Assembly: GCA_944990035.1 (NCBI GenBank)
Contig: CALYLX010000077.1
Coordinates: 124,001 to 188,000 of the forward strand
DNA length: 64,000 nucleotides
Direction of reading: 5' to 3'
Source of the DNA: Clitopilus passeckerianus
Taxonomy: Eukaryota; Basidiomycota; Agaricomycetes; Agaricales; Entolomataceae
Shown: positions 1-11,494 of the stretch, in pieces
Layout: each line of letters starts with the position of its first letter
How positions within the stretch are numbered: position 1 is the stretch's first letter
Translations under genes and position numbers: made by a program
The notes under the pieces: model-generated
What the model was told of the DNA's origin: nothing
Database searches by the model: none
The model's input: only the letters and a program-made list of their open reading frames with translations

Positions 1-834
1 GTGGAGTTTGCCATCTGTCCTATATTTTGAATGTCGGCCTTCCCCTCTGAGTTCCTCAGAAGCAACATCTATGGAGGAAACTGAGATCAGATAACGAGTT
101 AAAAAGGACGTATGTTGAGAAGAAAAAAGCTCACATGTTCGATTTGTAGATGTAGAGATCAGATGGCAGGCCTAGATTCCTCTGCTTGGGGTGCTCGAAA
201 GTGCGAGACAACCGAGTCAAGGATCAAGCGACGACGCACGCCTACTTCACCGAGACGAAGGATGAGCTATTTGGCTGGAATATTTGGGTTGCACCCAGGT
301 GGAACGACTCGCAGACTATGACTCCCACTCTGTTTAAATGAGCCAGGCGGACCGAAAGCTGTGCGGCTGAAATGTATCTAGACTTTGAATTGCCTTCTCG
401 AATAGCATTACATGTGAGTTTACCAAGCCCAAAGTAACAAACGGCGAAATCCTAATTCATTCTCAAGCTTGCAGTCGTCAGAGGTTCTGATAGATGCACC
501 GTATTCATAGATGGATACTGGAGCAGTAATGACTTCATTCGGTTCCAAATTATCGATACAACGAGTGTATTGTTATGATCTCCAAGAATAGATTTCCAGG
601 TCGATATTGAGCACTCCATGAGCAGATCTGAAAGACATTTACTTGATACCTGTTACCTGAGAGGCCCTGACCTGGGCGCCTCTGCTTGAATGCTGTGTAT
701 AGCCCGATCATGGGTTCTAATCCGTTCAATCGGCGTGCAACCCCATCTTTCTTACAAACACATTCCTCAGCATGCTCTATCTCCCGGAGGGCGATGGCGA
801 TGGGCCAAATACCATCGCCGAACAATTGGCCCAG
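1..834. other. No gene recognised
   Basis: Only short open frames without recognisable domains occur here. It is the upstream flank of NLR gene 1 and presumably carries its promoter; I see no clear motif. Confidence 0.4.
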
Positions 835-3694
835 ATGTCAGTAACAAACATATCGAGCTCAGCAGCCACAGCCTCCGCTATCTCCGTGCAATCGGGCAAC
901 TACAACGTAGGCGGAAACCTTACCATCCAGACTATCGTCAAGAGCTCCCCGGTCACAGCCCAGTCGCCTGGTGAGATTATGTCTCTTGCACTGCGTTGGG
1001 TAGAACTAATGAACCGTAATTCAGTCTCCAAATGGCTGGCGGAACTCGCATCGGTCAATCAGTACGCGATTCAGAAGGAAACATACGAGAAGGTGGCGCC
1101 CGGGACTTGTTCATGGATTCTTGAGGAGCCGAAGTTTGATGTATGGATCTCTGGTTGTATGAAAACTTTCTGGGGAGTCGGGATACGTGAGTACCCATTG
1201 CCTCCTTTGCCATGCATATTGAACCTTTGGTTCACAGCCGGGGCCGGAAAGACGATTCTCTCGTGAGCGGACAGCTAACGGAAACGCACTTTGCCAGAAA
1301 TACTTACGCCTTCCATAGATCCTTCGTTGTTTACCATCTTCAACAACATGCATGGAACTCTGACGTTCTTTTCACCTATTGTCGCTACAATGATAACCTT
1401 TCCGTCTCACGCATTCTGGCTGGTCTCCTGCAGCAACTTGTCGACTCTTCGGAAGCAGTCGAACACTATATCCGTGGTGGTCTATTTGCTACCTGTAGCA
1501 AATACGAGACGAAGCCGACTCAGTCTGAGCTTAGATCAGCTCTGCAAGCTTCCGTCGAACTGGCTTCTGGGGTATTTGTGGTCATAGATGCATTGGACGA
1601 ACTGGTGGACGATGTCCGAGAGGAGATCGTCGACATCCTCATCTCACTCGACCAGCAGTTGTTCGCAACATCACGGGAGATCCACCTCGAGGGGGTACCA
1701 CACCCTGATATAGCGATCCAAGCGCCAAAGCGGGATTTCGAGGTGTTCATCACTCGCGAGATTGAGCGTCTGCCTAAACTTCGGTCGCTCCTCAAGAACA
1801 AGAAAGAGGTGCTCTCCGAGATTGTTGACCAGATCGAGACGAAATCAGACGGAATGTGAGTCTTATAGTCATTCCCTCCACAATTGGCATATTAAAACGC
1901 TTAAATCCAGGTTCCTTCTCTCAGCACTACAAGTTGCCGCTCTCGGTAGCCTTACCACCATCAAGAGCTTACGCCGGGCGATACAGGAACTGCCAACATC
2001 GCTCAAGGACATGTACCAGTTCACACTAGCTCGAGTTAAGGCCCAGAGCGAAGAGGAACGCTCACTCGCTTTCCGAGCAATCCTCTGGGTCACGTATGCC
2101 ATCCGACCCCTGAAGACTGCTGAGCTACTTGAAGCGCTGGCAGTGACGCCAGATTCCACTGAAATAGATTCTGAGGAGGTAACCGACGAAAGAACTCTAA
2201 TCTCTGTCTGCTGCGGGCTTTTGACGGCCAACGTTGAGACAGGAGTCCGCCTGACACGTAGGTTGAGAGTCAATTTAAATTCGACTTCATTAATGAAATT
2301 TGGCAGATTACACCACACACGATTTCTTCATAGCCTATGAATCGGTGGACCCATTTGATGACCCTCACACCTTTGCCTCCATAATCTGCGCCGTGTACCG
2401 CGGTCTCTCCGGCATCGACTCCGATGACACCAGGATGTTTGACGAGTTTGGTGACGAACTCTCACTGCAAAAACTTGCACAGAATAGGTTTCCCTTTCTT
2501 GAATACGCCTTTCGCAATCTTGGATATCACACCTATCATTCCTCTCTTCGACACGATGGCGTGATTCCCTCTCCTGTCCATCATTTTCTGTCAGCGCAAC
2601 CCCGGCTCATTGTCCTGAGCATCGAATTATTTCCGAATGTGGTCGATGGCGCTTTCGGTGATTTTGAGCGTTGCCATCCTGCTCACTTTGCTGCACTACA
2701 TGGCCTTCGTGACTGGCTGAAGGAGAATGCAGACCCCGCCGTGTTCAACGAACTCTCTCAATCTCTCAGGACCCCTCTTTCATATGCATGTGCGGGAGGG
2801 CAGATAGCTGTCGTAGAATTCCTGCTCGAAACTGGCCACGTTGACATCAACGCCCGTGACGGGGCTGGTAACACTTGCCTCGATCTTGCCATATGGAATG
2901 GACATATACGATTAGTAGAGCGCCTCCTTGATTTAGGTGCCTCTGTCCTAGCCTCAAATGTCCTTGCTACGGCATCCAGGTGCGGCCACGTCCGAGTTGT
3001 CCAACTCCTTCTCCGCCATCCGGACATCCAAAACAATTTGGATACCACACTCAACAATGGTGTTCTTCATGCAGCTGTGGTGAGTGGGCACATTGATGTT
3101 GTCCGCTTGCTTGCTGCATGCCCAGGCATCGACCTCAATTTGCGTTATCAAGGTCTAAGACCTCTCCGTGCTGCTATTGAGGCTCGACGTACCCCAATTG
3201 CGAAGCTACTCCTGTCCCTACCTAATGTGGATCACAAGGCTATGAATAACAAATCTCGTGGTTCAAACATGCTCCACTATGCCGCCATTGCGGGTCTCGA
3301 CGAAGTGGTTGATATTCTCCTAGGTTTTGATGACGTTGACATCAACGCGCCAGACGTTCTAGGAAGAACTGCTCTCCACCTCGCGTGCTACTCCCGATCG
3401 ATCAAGTCGCTGCGCCTGTTGGTTGACTCAGGGAGGGCAAACCTGAATGCAAGAAACAGACGTGGATGGACCCCTCTTCACTGCGCCGTCGATTCTCGGC
3501 GCAAAGAATACGTCGAGGTCCTGTTGGAGGTCGGGCCCTTACTTGTTGACGTCAATGCTGAGACTCGGAAGGATTATTGGGGAGATTACGATATGGTGGC
3601 AACCGCTTTGGACATTGCTATAGGCAAGGGTCTTGAGGAAGTTGCATGGCTGCTACTGGAGAAAGCAGGGGCACGGAAGGCCGCAGGACTCTAG
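835..3694 (+). CDS. NACHT-ankyrin NLR protein 1
   Basis: STAND ATPase of the fungal NLR type, a likely intracellular receptor of about 864 aa. Six exons: 835-970, 1025-1186, 1238-1262, 1319-1855, 1911-2257, 2307-3694; phases are consistent. The start is the ATG conserved in all four paralogs; an in-frame ATG lies at 772. Residues 15-35 hold a motif resembling an amyloid signalling motif (core SVQSGNY, then GGNLTI). The NACHT domain follows, with Walker A GIPGAGKT (98-105) encoded mostly by the 25-nt exon 3, Walker B VFVVIDALDE (193-202) and a sensor-like ATSRE. Then come a helical/winged-helix region and ankyrin repeats from about residue 556 to the end. No globular effector domain precedes the NACHT. 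Ligand unknown; a role in non-self recognition or cell death is inferred from the family. Confidence 0.9.
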
Positions 3695-4439
3695 GATACT
3701 TGGTGCACGCTTCCAGCCTCTGTCGTGAACCGGAGCCTGAGGTAATGCACAATGCACCAAACAGCATATTATATACGGTCTACATACAATACATACACAC
3801 GAGAAATCTAGATTACTGCCAGATGAGATGCTGGTGCTACTCCAGTACAAAAAATATCCGCGCTGATCTTAAGTGCATCCCTTCGCCTCTGGGATGAATA
3901 CGAGCCTTCGACACTTGTTCACCTCGACGAACGAGATAAGACGACGACGAACCCAACGTCAGTCTCGCTACACTCCTCCTTGCCGATATCTTCCTCGTCG
4001 TTTCCCTCGGTTTCGGCTTCTTCAGCGATCACCAACGCCGTTCTTCCCGACTGCATCCACCGCAGCTTTAGCTTAGCACTCCTCGAGTATTGAGCCCATA
4101 TTTTGGCGAAGCGGGCGGCTAGCCTTTCTTAAATTCGAGGATAAAAGGTGTCAGGCGAGACAACCAGCGTCCAGCCTGAGAGGTGGTCAGACGCGAATGA
4201 TGGGTAGGATCAGTGAACGGGCATTGATAAAGGGAGTTGTTGTAGGGCTCGACCAGGATCGGAGAGAACAGAAATATTCGGAAGTGGCTGTAGCCACTCG
4301 ATATTCCTGCACGACAACCGCTGCGAGAGAGACGGCACCCTAACCAGCAGGGCATGGGTGCGGACGGGTGTGCCATGGGACATCTCTCACCGCCCTATCC
4401 TCGAACAGGCCAAGAGTAGTTCCTTTGGCAGAATCACAA
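3695..4439. other. No gene recognised
   Basis: Downstream flank of NLR gene 1. Short frames only, with no homology to other parts of the window that I can see. Confidence 0.4.
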
Positions 4440-4958
4440 AGGAGGCAAGATTCCACGGCGTGTTGGACCCGGGATTGAGAGTTCGGGATATAATTCATCG
4501 GGAAGGACTTGGAGGCAAGGGAAGTCGGGGTCCAGAACAGGCCAATGTGAAGGAGCTTGAGAAGGAAGGAGGGCAGCGTGAATTGGGATATGGGTAGCAG
4601 CTGAAGAGGGTAAGTGGAGAACGCTGTAGAGTAGAGTGAGATAAGCAGACGACGGAGGAAGTAGAGAGAAGTACCTACATATTGGGCACAGAACGAAGCT
4701 TTGGTCTGGCCGATTCAGGTTTAATGCTCACTCCGTGGCGAGAAAAGACTGAGGACCATCATCGGAGTTGCTGGCTCTCTTCTTCAGTCCCGGAACGCCT
4801 GAGAGGTCTAGATTGTCGTTGACAAAAAATAAGTCTATGGTGGGAGTAGAAGTGAGCTCGGGACTCACCACACAGGGATCTGCTGTTTGCTGGAGATATT
4901 GCCTTCGAAGAACTTGATTCGGGGCTGGGGGCAGAGAAAGGCAGCGAACTGTGTTCAT
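4440..4958 (-). pseudogene. TBC1D20-like relic A
   Basis: Minus-strand debris of the TBC family. The 4640-4800 part aligns with exon 2 and the following intron of the intact copies: a GVPGLKKRAS-like start, then sequence matching the SFVLYPV exon end and the GTACGT-type splice donor. In-frame stops and loss of most downstream sequence show it is not functional. The 3' boundary is approximate. Confidence 0.5.
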
Positions 4959-5915
4959 AATGCGCCAGTCCCCTTATTGCGTCGCCTGGGTGAGGCCGGA
5001 GGCTATAGGTCGTCGATGTTGGGAAAGGTGTGGCTGGCAGAGTGGAGAAACATTGACATGACCATCCTCTCCCTCGATTTTATCCAGATTCCCTATACGC
5101 GAGAGAGCTGCTTCAAGATGTTAGTCTTTGATTAATGTTCAAGAAAGGGCGACATACAGCATCGGCATAACGACTTTGACTGTTCACCCAAATATCCTAT
5201 TTGATGGAAGTTGAAGGGGATCTTCAAGGGATAGCTAGGGAGGATCCGTGTTGAGGTGGGCAAAAGCTACACCCACTCGAATAAGGTCATCATGAAGCAG
5301 TCAGCGACCGAATTGGTGGTCCAGATGGCGGCGGTGGTCGGCGGGTCTGTTGGTGGTCGAGGATAGCCAGGAGCCAGATGAGTAAGCGCCCATCACCGCA
5401 GGGCTAAGCGACGATTTTTCGTTGATGCGATTGCTCTTGTCTCTCGCCACTCCCAACTCATAGACGCTAGGATGTATCCTGGCGTAAAATAATACACATT
5501 GGTTCCTGCAGCGATAATGGCGATAAAACACCGAAGAGACTTGACCAGAGTGCGCAAAACCATTCAACGGTCCAAACAAGCGCCCGTCATTCTGACTCGG
5601 ACCGGTGTCTGCCAGGTATCCAATCTATCAAGATGATTTCGTTTCGTATCAGTCGGATGCTATACGCCTTGGTGTAAGGCTTCGTGTTGCTGCAACAATC
5701 CGGCCTCAGTGCCACCGTGTGACCGCCATCCCTTGTGCTGGGTACGATCGATTTCATTTGCGCTCGCTGCCAGAACTGATTCCAGTTTCAGAACAAAACC
5801 ACGACCCAAGGCAAAATATTTGAAAGATCTAATGTTTAACATTGGTATTTAAACCTATGGTGTACTTGCGTGCGATGAGCGACATGTAGGTTGCACCTGA
5901 GATCCCATACTTCGA

Positions 5916-5940
5916 GGATCTGCGGCGGAACCGCAGATCC
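5916..5940. repeat. Perfect 10-bp inverted repeat (hairpin)
   Basis: GGATCTGCGG is followed after 5 nt by its exact reverse complement. It lies about 340 bp upstream of membrane protein gene 1. It could be a binding site for a dimeric regulator or chance; nothing else supports a function. Confidence 0.6.
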
Positions 5941-6070
5941 AGGTTTGGTGTTGATGGTGACGGCGATCCCCGTACTCAGCGCCCCTCGTGTCGTGCCTGA
6001 ATTTTCCTTGAATGAACCATTCAAACATATCCAGGACTCACGCTGTGTGCTTGTTAAATCGAAGCACTTG

Positions 6071-6125
6071 ATATCGGATTGGCGCCCAGTCCACGCCCAT
6101 CCCTCGTTGACGCCTACCCGGATTA
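6071..6125 (+). promoter_or_regulatory. Upstream segment shared with NLR gene 2
   Basis: The segment starts with ATCGGATTGGCGCC and includes CCTCGTTGAC. A very similar stretch lies at 16141-16200, just before the start of NLR gene 2, and a weaker match at 11307-11345 precedes membrane protein 2. A promoter element or old duplication is inferred. Confidence 0.35.
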
Positions 6126-6279
6126 CTACCAGTCAGTCTCAATCTTTAACTCTTCCCATCGCCTCAGTTGCCTAACACCCTCAATAGTACACCAGGAATA
6201 AAAGTGTTGGGCCTTCAAATTCCCCTCGCCGCTACCTTGCTCTACCCGTGACCTTCGCACGTAGTTCCAGGAGAACACA

Positions 6280-8274
6280 ATGTCCAATCATGCTCGATAC
6301 TCCAGCGTTGATATTGTAGTGGAGGATAACCGATTTGAGGCAGCACCATTCTTCAGAACAAAAGAGTCACAAGGCGTACCCTCCTCTGTGAGCAACTCCT
6401 CTCTCTGGGTCTTGCAAAGGCGGAATTGACAGATGATGTTCGTAACAGGACCCATCCGATTACACGACGAAGCCTACACCCAAGCAAGGGAGTATCACAC
6501 CGCTCCTACAACCAACAGCTCTACTCCTCCTTGGAGCTCTCCTTGCCCTTGGGCATCATTTCTTCAATTCTTACGCAGATGGAAAACCTCCGTGAGCTGC
6601 CTCTCCGCCCACCATCTTGCCGAAATCTGACTTGAGTTGCTCCGCCCAGCGACTTCATGCACGCCGTTCCCCAAGTTTGGGTCAATCGCATTGGAAATGC
6701 ATTCGCCGTTGCCTTCAAAGCAGCACTCTCGACATCGCTCGGTTTCGTGCTCTGCCAGCTCATGTGGTTCACCTTACGAAGAAAATTCATGACATTCGAG
6801 GGTTCGTCACTATTCTGGGCCGGGTCTCTAGCATCAACCCACAGGCGTCTAACCCACTCCATTTAGAAATCGACAACGTGTACCTCACTGCGGCCGGGGA
6901 CATAATGGCCGCTTTTTTCTCATCAAGCATCCTCAAGAGCCCTCTCCTCGTGATCGGTGTCGCAGTATCTTTCCTACTAGCGATCCCAACGGTTCTTACC
7001 CCATCCTCCTTGCGGGTCGTCCCCCACACCTCTGTTGAGCTATCAAGTCCGTGCAAGGTCCCAACAGGGAACGTCACGAATGGTGGGCCCGGTAGTATCA
7101 TGTACGTTACAGGCGGATGGGGTTACTGGTCAGGCATCACACCAGTCGCTCAGAAGCTCGCATACTCGACATTCGCGTCGCAGCAAATCCCATCGCTCCC
7201 TCGGCCATGCGGTCTAAACTGCACATACTCCGTCTCGGTGCCATCCGTAGCATTCCAGTGCCAGGAAGGTGTCGAGCTTCCAGCTGGGATGTCGGGGACA
7301 CCTGGTATGATTTGGGACGAACCATTTTGGAATGCTACGACCAATGGAACTTATTCCGCGAGTCCACCAACGGCATTTTACGTTTATTGGAAATCTACGA
7401 CAGCATCTGGCACCAATGGAACCGCGTTATGCACAGTTGGAAGGGCAAATTACGACTTTACGGTGAGCAAGGGGTATGCCTTTTTACGACCCTCGTCTGA
7501 CTGATGGAATGGTATCGTCTCCTCACAGGTCCAGATCAAGAATGGGCAACAATTCGTCGATTTCAACGTAACACGTACCGGAGATCTGGCTTCTACTCAG
7601 GACGCCAACGTTCTAAAACTATCTAGTCTTGAAATAGAGTATACAAGGCAGCTATCGTCAATCGCTAGTGCGACTAGGTCCTTACTCCTCGGAACCATTT
7701 CAATCCTTCATGGAGTCAGCACTATAACACCCAAATTCGATTCACCCGTCATCTCAGCAGCGTTTTTCGACTCTTCATTGAACAGCGGCACAGGTTTTAC
7801 TTGGGGGAATGTTGCACGCGGCATCGAGCAGCTGTCGCACAACGTATCAGCCGCTATCCTGACCATGGATCTGGGACTCCAAGATAGTGGGTGCGATGTC
7901 TCCCGGCAAGATATCATATACGAGTATGACCGGTTGAACCTATGGTTACCGTACGGGGTGAGTACCTGTACCTTCTGCACCGTTGTAGATGTTTTACTCA
8001 CTTCATTCGTTTGAAGATTGCTTTGCTCGTCGTTTCCCTGTGTCTCGCCCTGGGCATCATGGTATTCTTCAGCCTCAATCCAGGGAACCTCACACCCTCG
8101 TTCTCCGACACTGTCGGCATCACGCGCAACTCATCTCTCAATGCAGCATTGACCTCGAATAACAGTGACCTGACCGATACGGAGCGAAGGTCTCACCTGC
8201 TACGGTTCCGTCTTGGAGAGCTGAAGAATGGAGGGGCGGGATTCGGATTGCGTGAGGATTTGAAAATAGAGTAG
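6280..8274 (+). CDS. Fungal multi-span membrane protein 1 with glycosylated ectodomain
   Basis: Predicted 561-aa integral membrane protein of an uncharacterised fungal family. Exons: 6280-6387, 6449-6591, 6650-6801, 6867-7462, 7529-7957, 8017-8274; four internal exons match the paralog at 11495-13482 in size or nearly so. Three hydrophobic segments lie in the N-terminal third (LLLLGALLALGHHFF; the helix around RIGNAFAVAFKAAL; the helix around SPLLVIGVAVSFLLAI). An ectodomain of about 320 residues follows, with several N-glycosylation sequons (NVTN, NCTY, NATT, NGT) and paired cysteines. A last helix near IALLVVSLCLALGIMVFF precedes a roughly 65-residue tail. No signal peptide or enzyme motif is visible. 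The frame is intact. Function unknown; the architecture suggests a surface or vacuolar sensor or transporter-like protein. Confidence 0.82.
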
Positions 8275-8396
8275 GCCTGAATCTACATTTACAATCGATA
8301 TGGACACTTTCTCCCGTAATATTGTGTGGACAATGTTGTGACCGACGAATTGACTAGGGGTCAATAACAGATCCGATTAAAATACACCAGTCAGAT

Positions 8397-9477
8397 TCAG
8401 TATCTATGGGACATCAAGCTCCAGGTGTTGGTTCCGGCCATCACAGCCTTCAAGGCCTGAATATAACATCTCAAAGAACTCAACTCTGGACTATTGGAAT
8501 CTCCGCCGAACTGCGTCTCTGCGATAGAGAATTCTTCCTCTAGGCCACGCAGACGCCTGACCAGCTCCTGTATGGCTATCTCCTCGGACAATCCGTTCTC
8601 CACCATAATCGCTGCTATCACGTTCTCGACATAGAGAGTGTCTGATTCAGCCCCGCGATCTTTAGCCGCCTTGAATTCCTTTCGATACGAGTATAGATCG
8701 TTCAAATAAATGCAATATGTTTCAGTGATATCTTCGAAGCGTTGCACCTCGGATAGCAGGGCCGCTTGCTGAGGCCATTTGGTGCGGAGCGACCAGCGCA
8801 TGGCCAGAAATACTACCCTAACGGGATAGATCAGTAATATGCATGAGAGGGAACCAGAAGCGAAGACTAACCATACGCCAGCGGTCTTTCTCCTTTTCTC
8901 TACCATTGCTTCGAATGTAATGGGCCCCGTAGGAGGACCCAACACTGAGTCCTGAACAACCTCTTTCAGCCATGTAACTGTCGCCATCACGACGGCACGA
9001 CCAAGCTCCTTGCTTTCATCATCATCGATGTCCAAAAATAGTTGGTGGACGTCATAGGTGACGGACTGGAGAGCTGAGCTTCTGTCTGGAATGCCCTTCC
9101 CTAGAATCAAGTCCCCGAACAAAAGAAAATGTCCTGCTCGCTGTTCGTTCGTGTCATTAGCTGTGGATGATTGGACAAAACACCGAGTCACTCACAGAGT
9201 TGTCCCCACGAGAGATTACTTCCATTTTATCATCAAGGAGGATTCCCCAGGTATACCAAGTCGTGAGCACCTCCGCTCGGTCCACAGGTGCATACGGCTG
9301 GGTATAGGTGGCACAGCGTTCGATTTCCTGCTTGAGATAGTGGTCCTTCTCTTCTTGGCTACCCCATTGCCAGTTCTTGAGAAAATATGTTTGTACATTA
9401 GCGATGATTTTCGACGCCAAAGGATGTTCTTTGGGCTCAAAGGAAGAGACATAGGATGGTTTTTGAAACGAAGACAT
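8397..9477 (-). CDS. Class I terpene (sesquiterpene-type) synthase
   Basis: Predicted 323-aa cytosolic terpene cyclase. Exons: 9477-9196, 9140-8872, 8817-8397, in phase. Metal-binding motifs are intact: aspartate-rich DDKME at 82-86, and NSE triad NDLYSYRKE at 223-231. Arginine 177, exactly 46 residues before the NSE motif, fits the pyrophosphate sensor, and the chain ends in the conserved RY pair (322-323). The length suits fungal sesquiterpene synthases, so farnesyl diphosphate is the likely substrate; the product cannot be told. The first intron must use the acceptor at 9141; the earlier AG would break the frame. The start at 9477 gives a usual cyclase N-terminus; ATGs at 9540 and 9567 would add a basic leader. 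No P450 or other tailoring enzyme is adjacent. Confidence 0.88.
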
Positions 9478-10079
9478 TTGGACAGATGGGAGGGATCGGG
9501 AGCACGCCGAGAACAGTGAAGCTCGCTTTATAAAACTACGCTTCATGGCGGCTGCAATGGAGTCCAATTCGATTTAGCTGTGGCACTTACTTCAGAGCTT
9601 CCTGTCATACCTTCAGAATTAATCCATTCGAAGGGTCGTTATAGATGTGCTGGTACCACACTATAACGGAGGATATTACGCCTTATGGTTTAAACGCGTA
9701 GGCTAAACGGCCCGAATTTCAAGCCTCTCATAGCCGAAGGATAAGTACAAAGGAAGGGTAAGATAGAACTCCTCCCGCCAAAGACAGCTAGACGTTTGCT
9801 CTGGTATTTCAAATTTGATATAGGCCTGGGCAATCTCGGTCGGAAAAACTATCCGTTCTGACAGCAGCAATCTTCATTATCGGGTGTCCCGGGAGTGACT
9901 GCGAAAGTGCTTACAGAGCTAATCTTTAGTTCATGTCAGGTTCCTGTATTCCTTGTGTCGCTCGAACTACGCCAGGCCGTCCTCCTTCCATAACCTCCGT
10001 ACACCCCTACTAAGCCCCGAGAACGAAACCAAGAACCCAAGGTTTCTCATGCCTATTTAACATCCCTTCCCTCCTCGCA
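9478..10079. other. No gene recognised
   Basis: Upstream flank of the terpene synthase; no domain or repeat recognised. Confidence 0.4.
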
Positions 10080-10230
10080 TGGTTCTTGGGTGGTTTCTCG
10101 GAGATGAGGTCCGGCTCGTCCTCCTCATCCTCTTCGGCCAGATTTGGGTTCTTTGAAGGATGAGAGTACCACGGCTTCGGGGTGCGAGACTGGCCCGTCT
10201 GCTTCTTCGACCGACGGTGGGTAGCTTAAT
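10080..10230 (-). pseudogene. TBC1D20-like C-terminal fragment
   Basis: About 150 bp on the minus strand align base by base with the acidic linker of the intact TBC copies (the stretch coding EEDDEDELDLISEKP). Nothing else of the gene is left here. An isolated fragment. Confidence 0.6.
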
Positions 10231-10520
10231 TCAGAGGTGCTAAAGGTTAAGATTCTCACTCATTGGGGTGCGCGAAGACAGGTCTTGCGGTCATTCTCAT
10301 GTTGCACCTGCTCCCCTTGAGATGCTTTCAGGAGAAGGGGTGATGCTGAGAAGACGCGACCTATCATTCCCGATGGATGAGTGAACTGAATCAGAAGAAA
10401 AATAAACGCATTAGTCACGATGCTACATCCCGTACTGCTCCACATCCATGACATTCAAAGAACTTTGGTGGGCTTGAAGCTTGAGCTAGGAGGCAGCAGT
10501 CGAAGCCGCCGTCAGCACCT

Positions 10521-11180
10521 CTATTCCGCCATTGATCTACGTGAAGGCGGAGAGGTGGTGTTGTCAATATTGAAGCGGATATTGATCATGGAATCGGGAA
10601 TTCGGACAAAGCACTCATGAACTGTTCTATTCGTCGATCTCATCCAGACCCGTGGTATTAGCTATAGCTGCTGGGAAAAAGCATGGAAAAGTTAGCCCTT
10701 CGGTCAGGGAGAGGACTATGGGTAAGAGAAGACGTACGACTCTAGTAGAACAGGCCATCTCACGCAGATACTCATTTGACGTAGGTGAGAGGAGGCGACA
10801 GCCTAGACAGGTGGTGGGATAGTGGATGGCCAGATCTGTGTCCGAAATTACAAGCAACACAAACCCTCGCATCGTTGAAACGCCGTGCCTTGTGATGGTC
10901 ACTGCCACCATCTCCTTATAGAAGGTCCGATCAGTTTCATCCAGCCTGCTGCCAGAGCCAAGCCATCGCCGACGCGCCAGTTTCGGGACAAAACTTACAA
11001 CGACGGTCACTGCAGAACCATAGGGAAAAGGGAAGAACAATGAAATCTGCTTTTCTATCATGACAAATGAGTACTTGCCACGGATATCTGCGCAACCAAA
11101 GCAAGTCCTCGAGGATCTGCAGGTGACATGTGACCTGGATCAGCGGATCTAATGTTCTCGCCGCCGGTCTTCGGACTCAT
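10521..11180 (-). CDS. Unrecognised possible multi-exon gene
   Basis: The main open stretch is 11061-10627 (144 codons) with short hydrophobic runs (ISLFFPFPYGSAVTVVVSF; GFVLLVISDT). A GTACGT donor followed by an acceptor near 10670 would join it to a further open stretch ending at 10521. A possible first ATG lies at 11180. I do not recognise a family; it may be a fragment of a membrane protein gene or not a gene at all. Confidence 0.25.
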
Positions 11181-11494
11181 GGCGTGCCCTAGACATGCGC
11201 CATTCCTTCAAAGTACTTGTCCTGTCCAAAACTCACACGTCCGATTGCGAACGTCGAACAACCGAGAGTGAAAACAGGTACGATGCGTGTAAATGCACGT
11301 GAAATCCTCTCCCCTCGTCGACATCCACCCAGGTTACTTCCAAATTCAAGTCCTTTCATACCCTCTCCCATTGCCCCGGATTTCTTGACGAGGATAAGAG
11401 GCTTGGTCTTTGATTCCTTCTGACCGCAATTCACCATCTAGATAAATAGAATATCCAAAAGGTCAATCGTAAAATTTTAGTTGGGGTGAACACA

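Larger units (their letters stand above)
4959..6279. other. No gene recognised; upstream flank of membrane protein 1
   Basis: Short frames only. Contains a perfect hairpin at 5916-5940 and a segment near 6071-6125 that resembles the region upstream of NLR gene 2. Confidence 0.4.

Noticed and set aside
772..834. Upstream ATG of NLR gene 1 as the true start
   Set aside because: The other three NLRs start at the equivalent of 835, and the extra 21 residues have no counterpart there.
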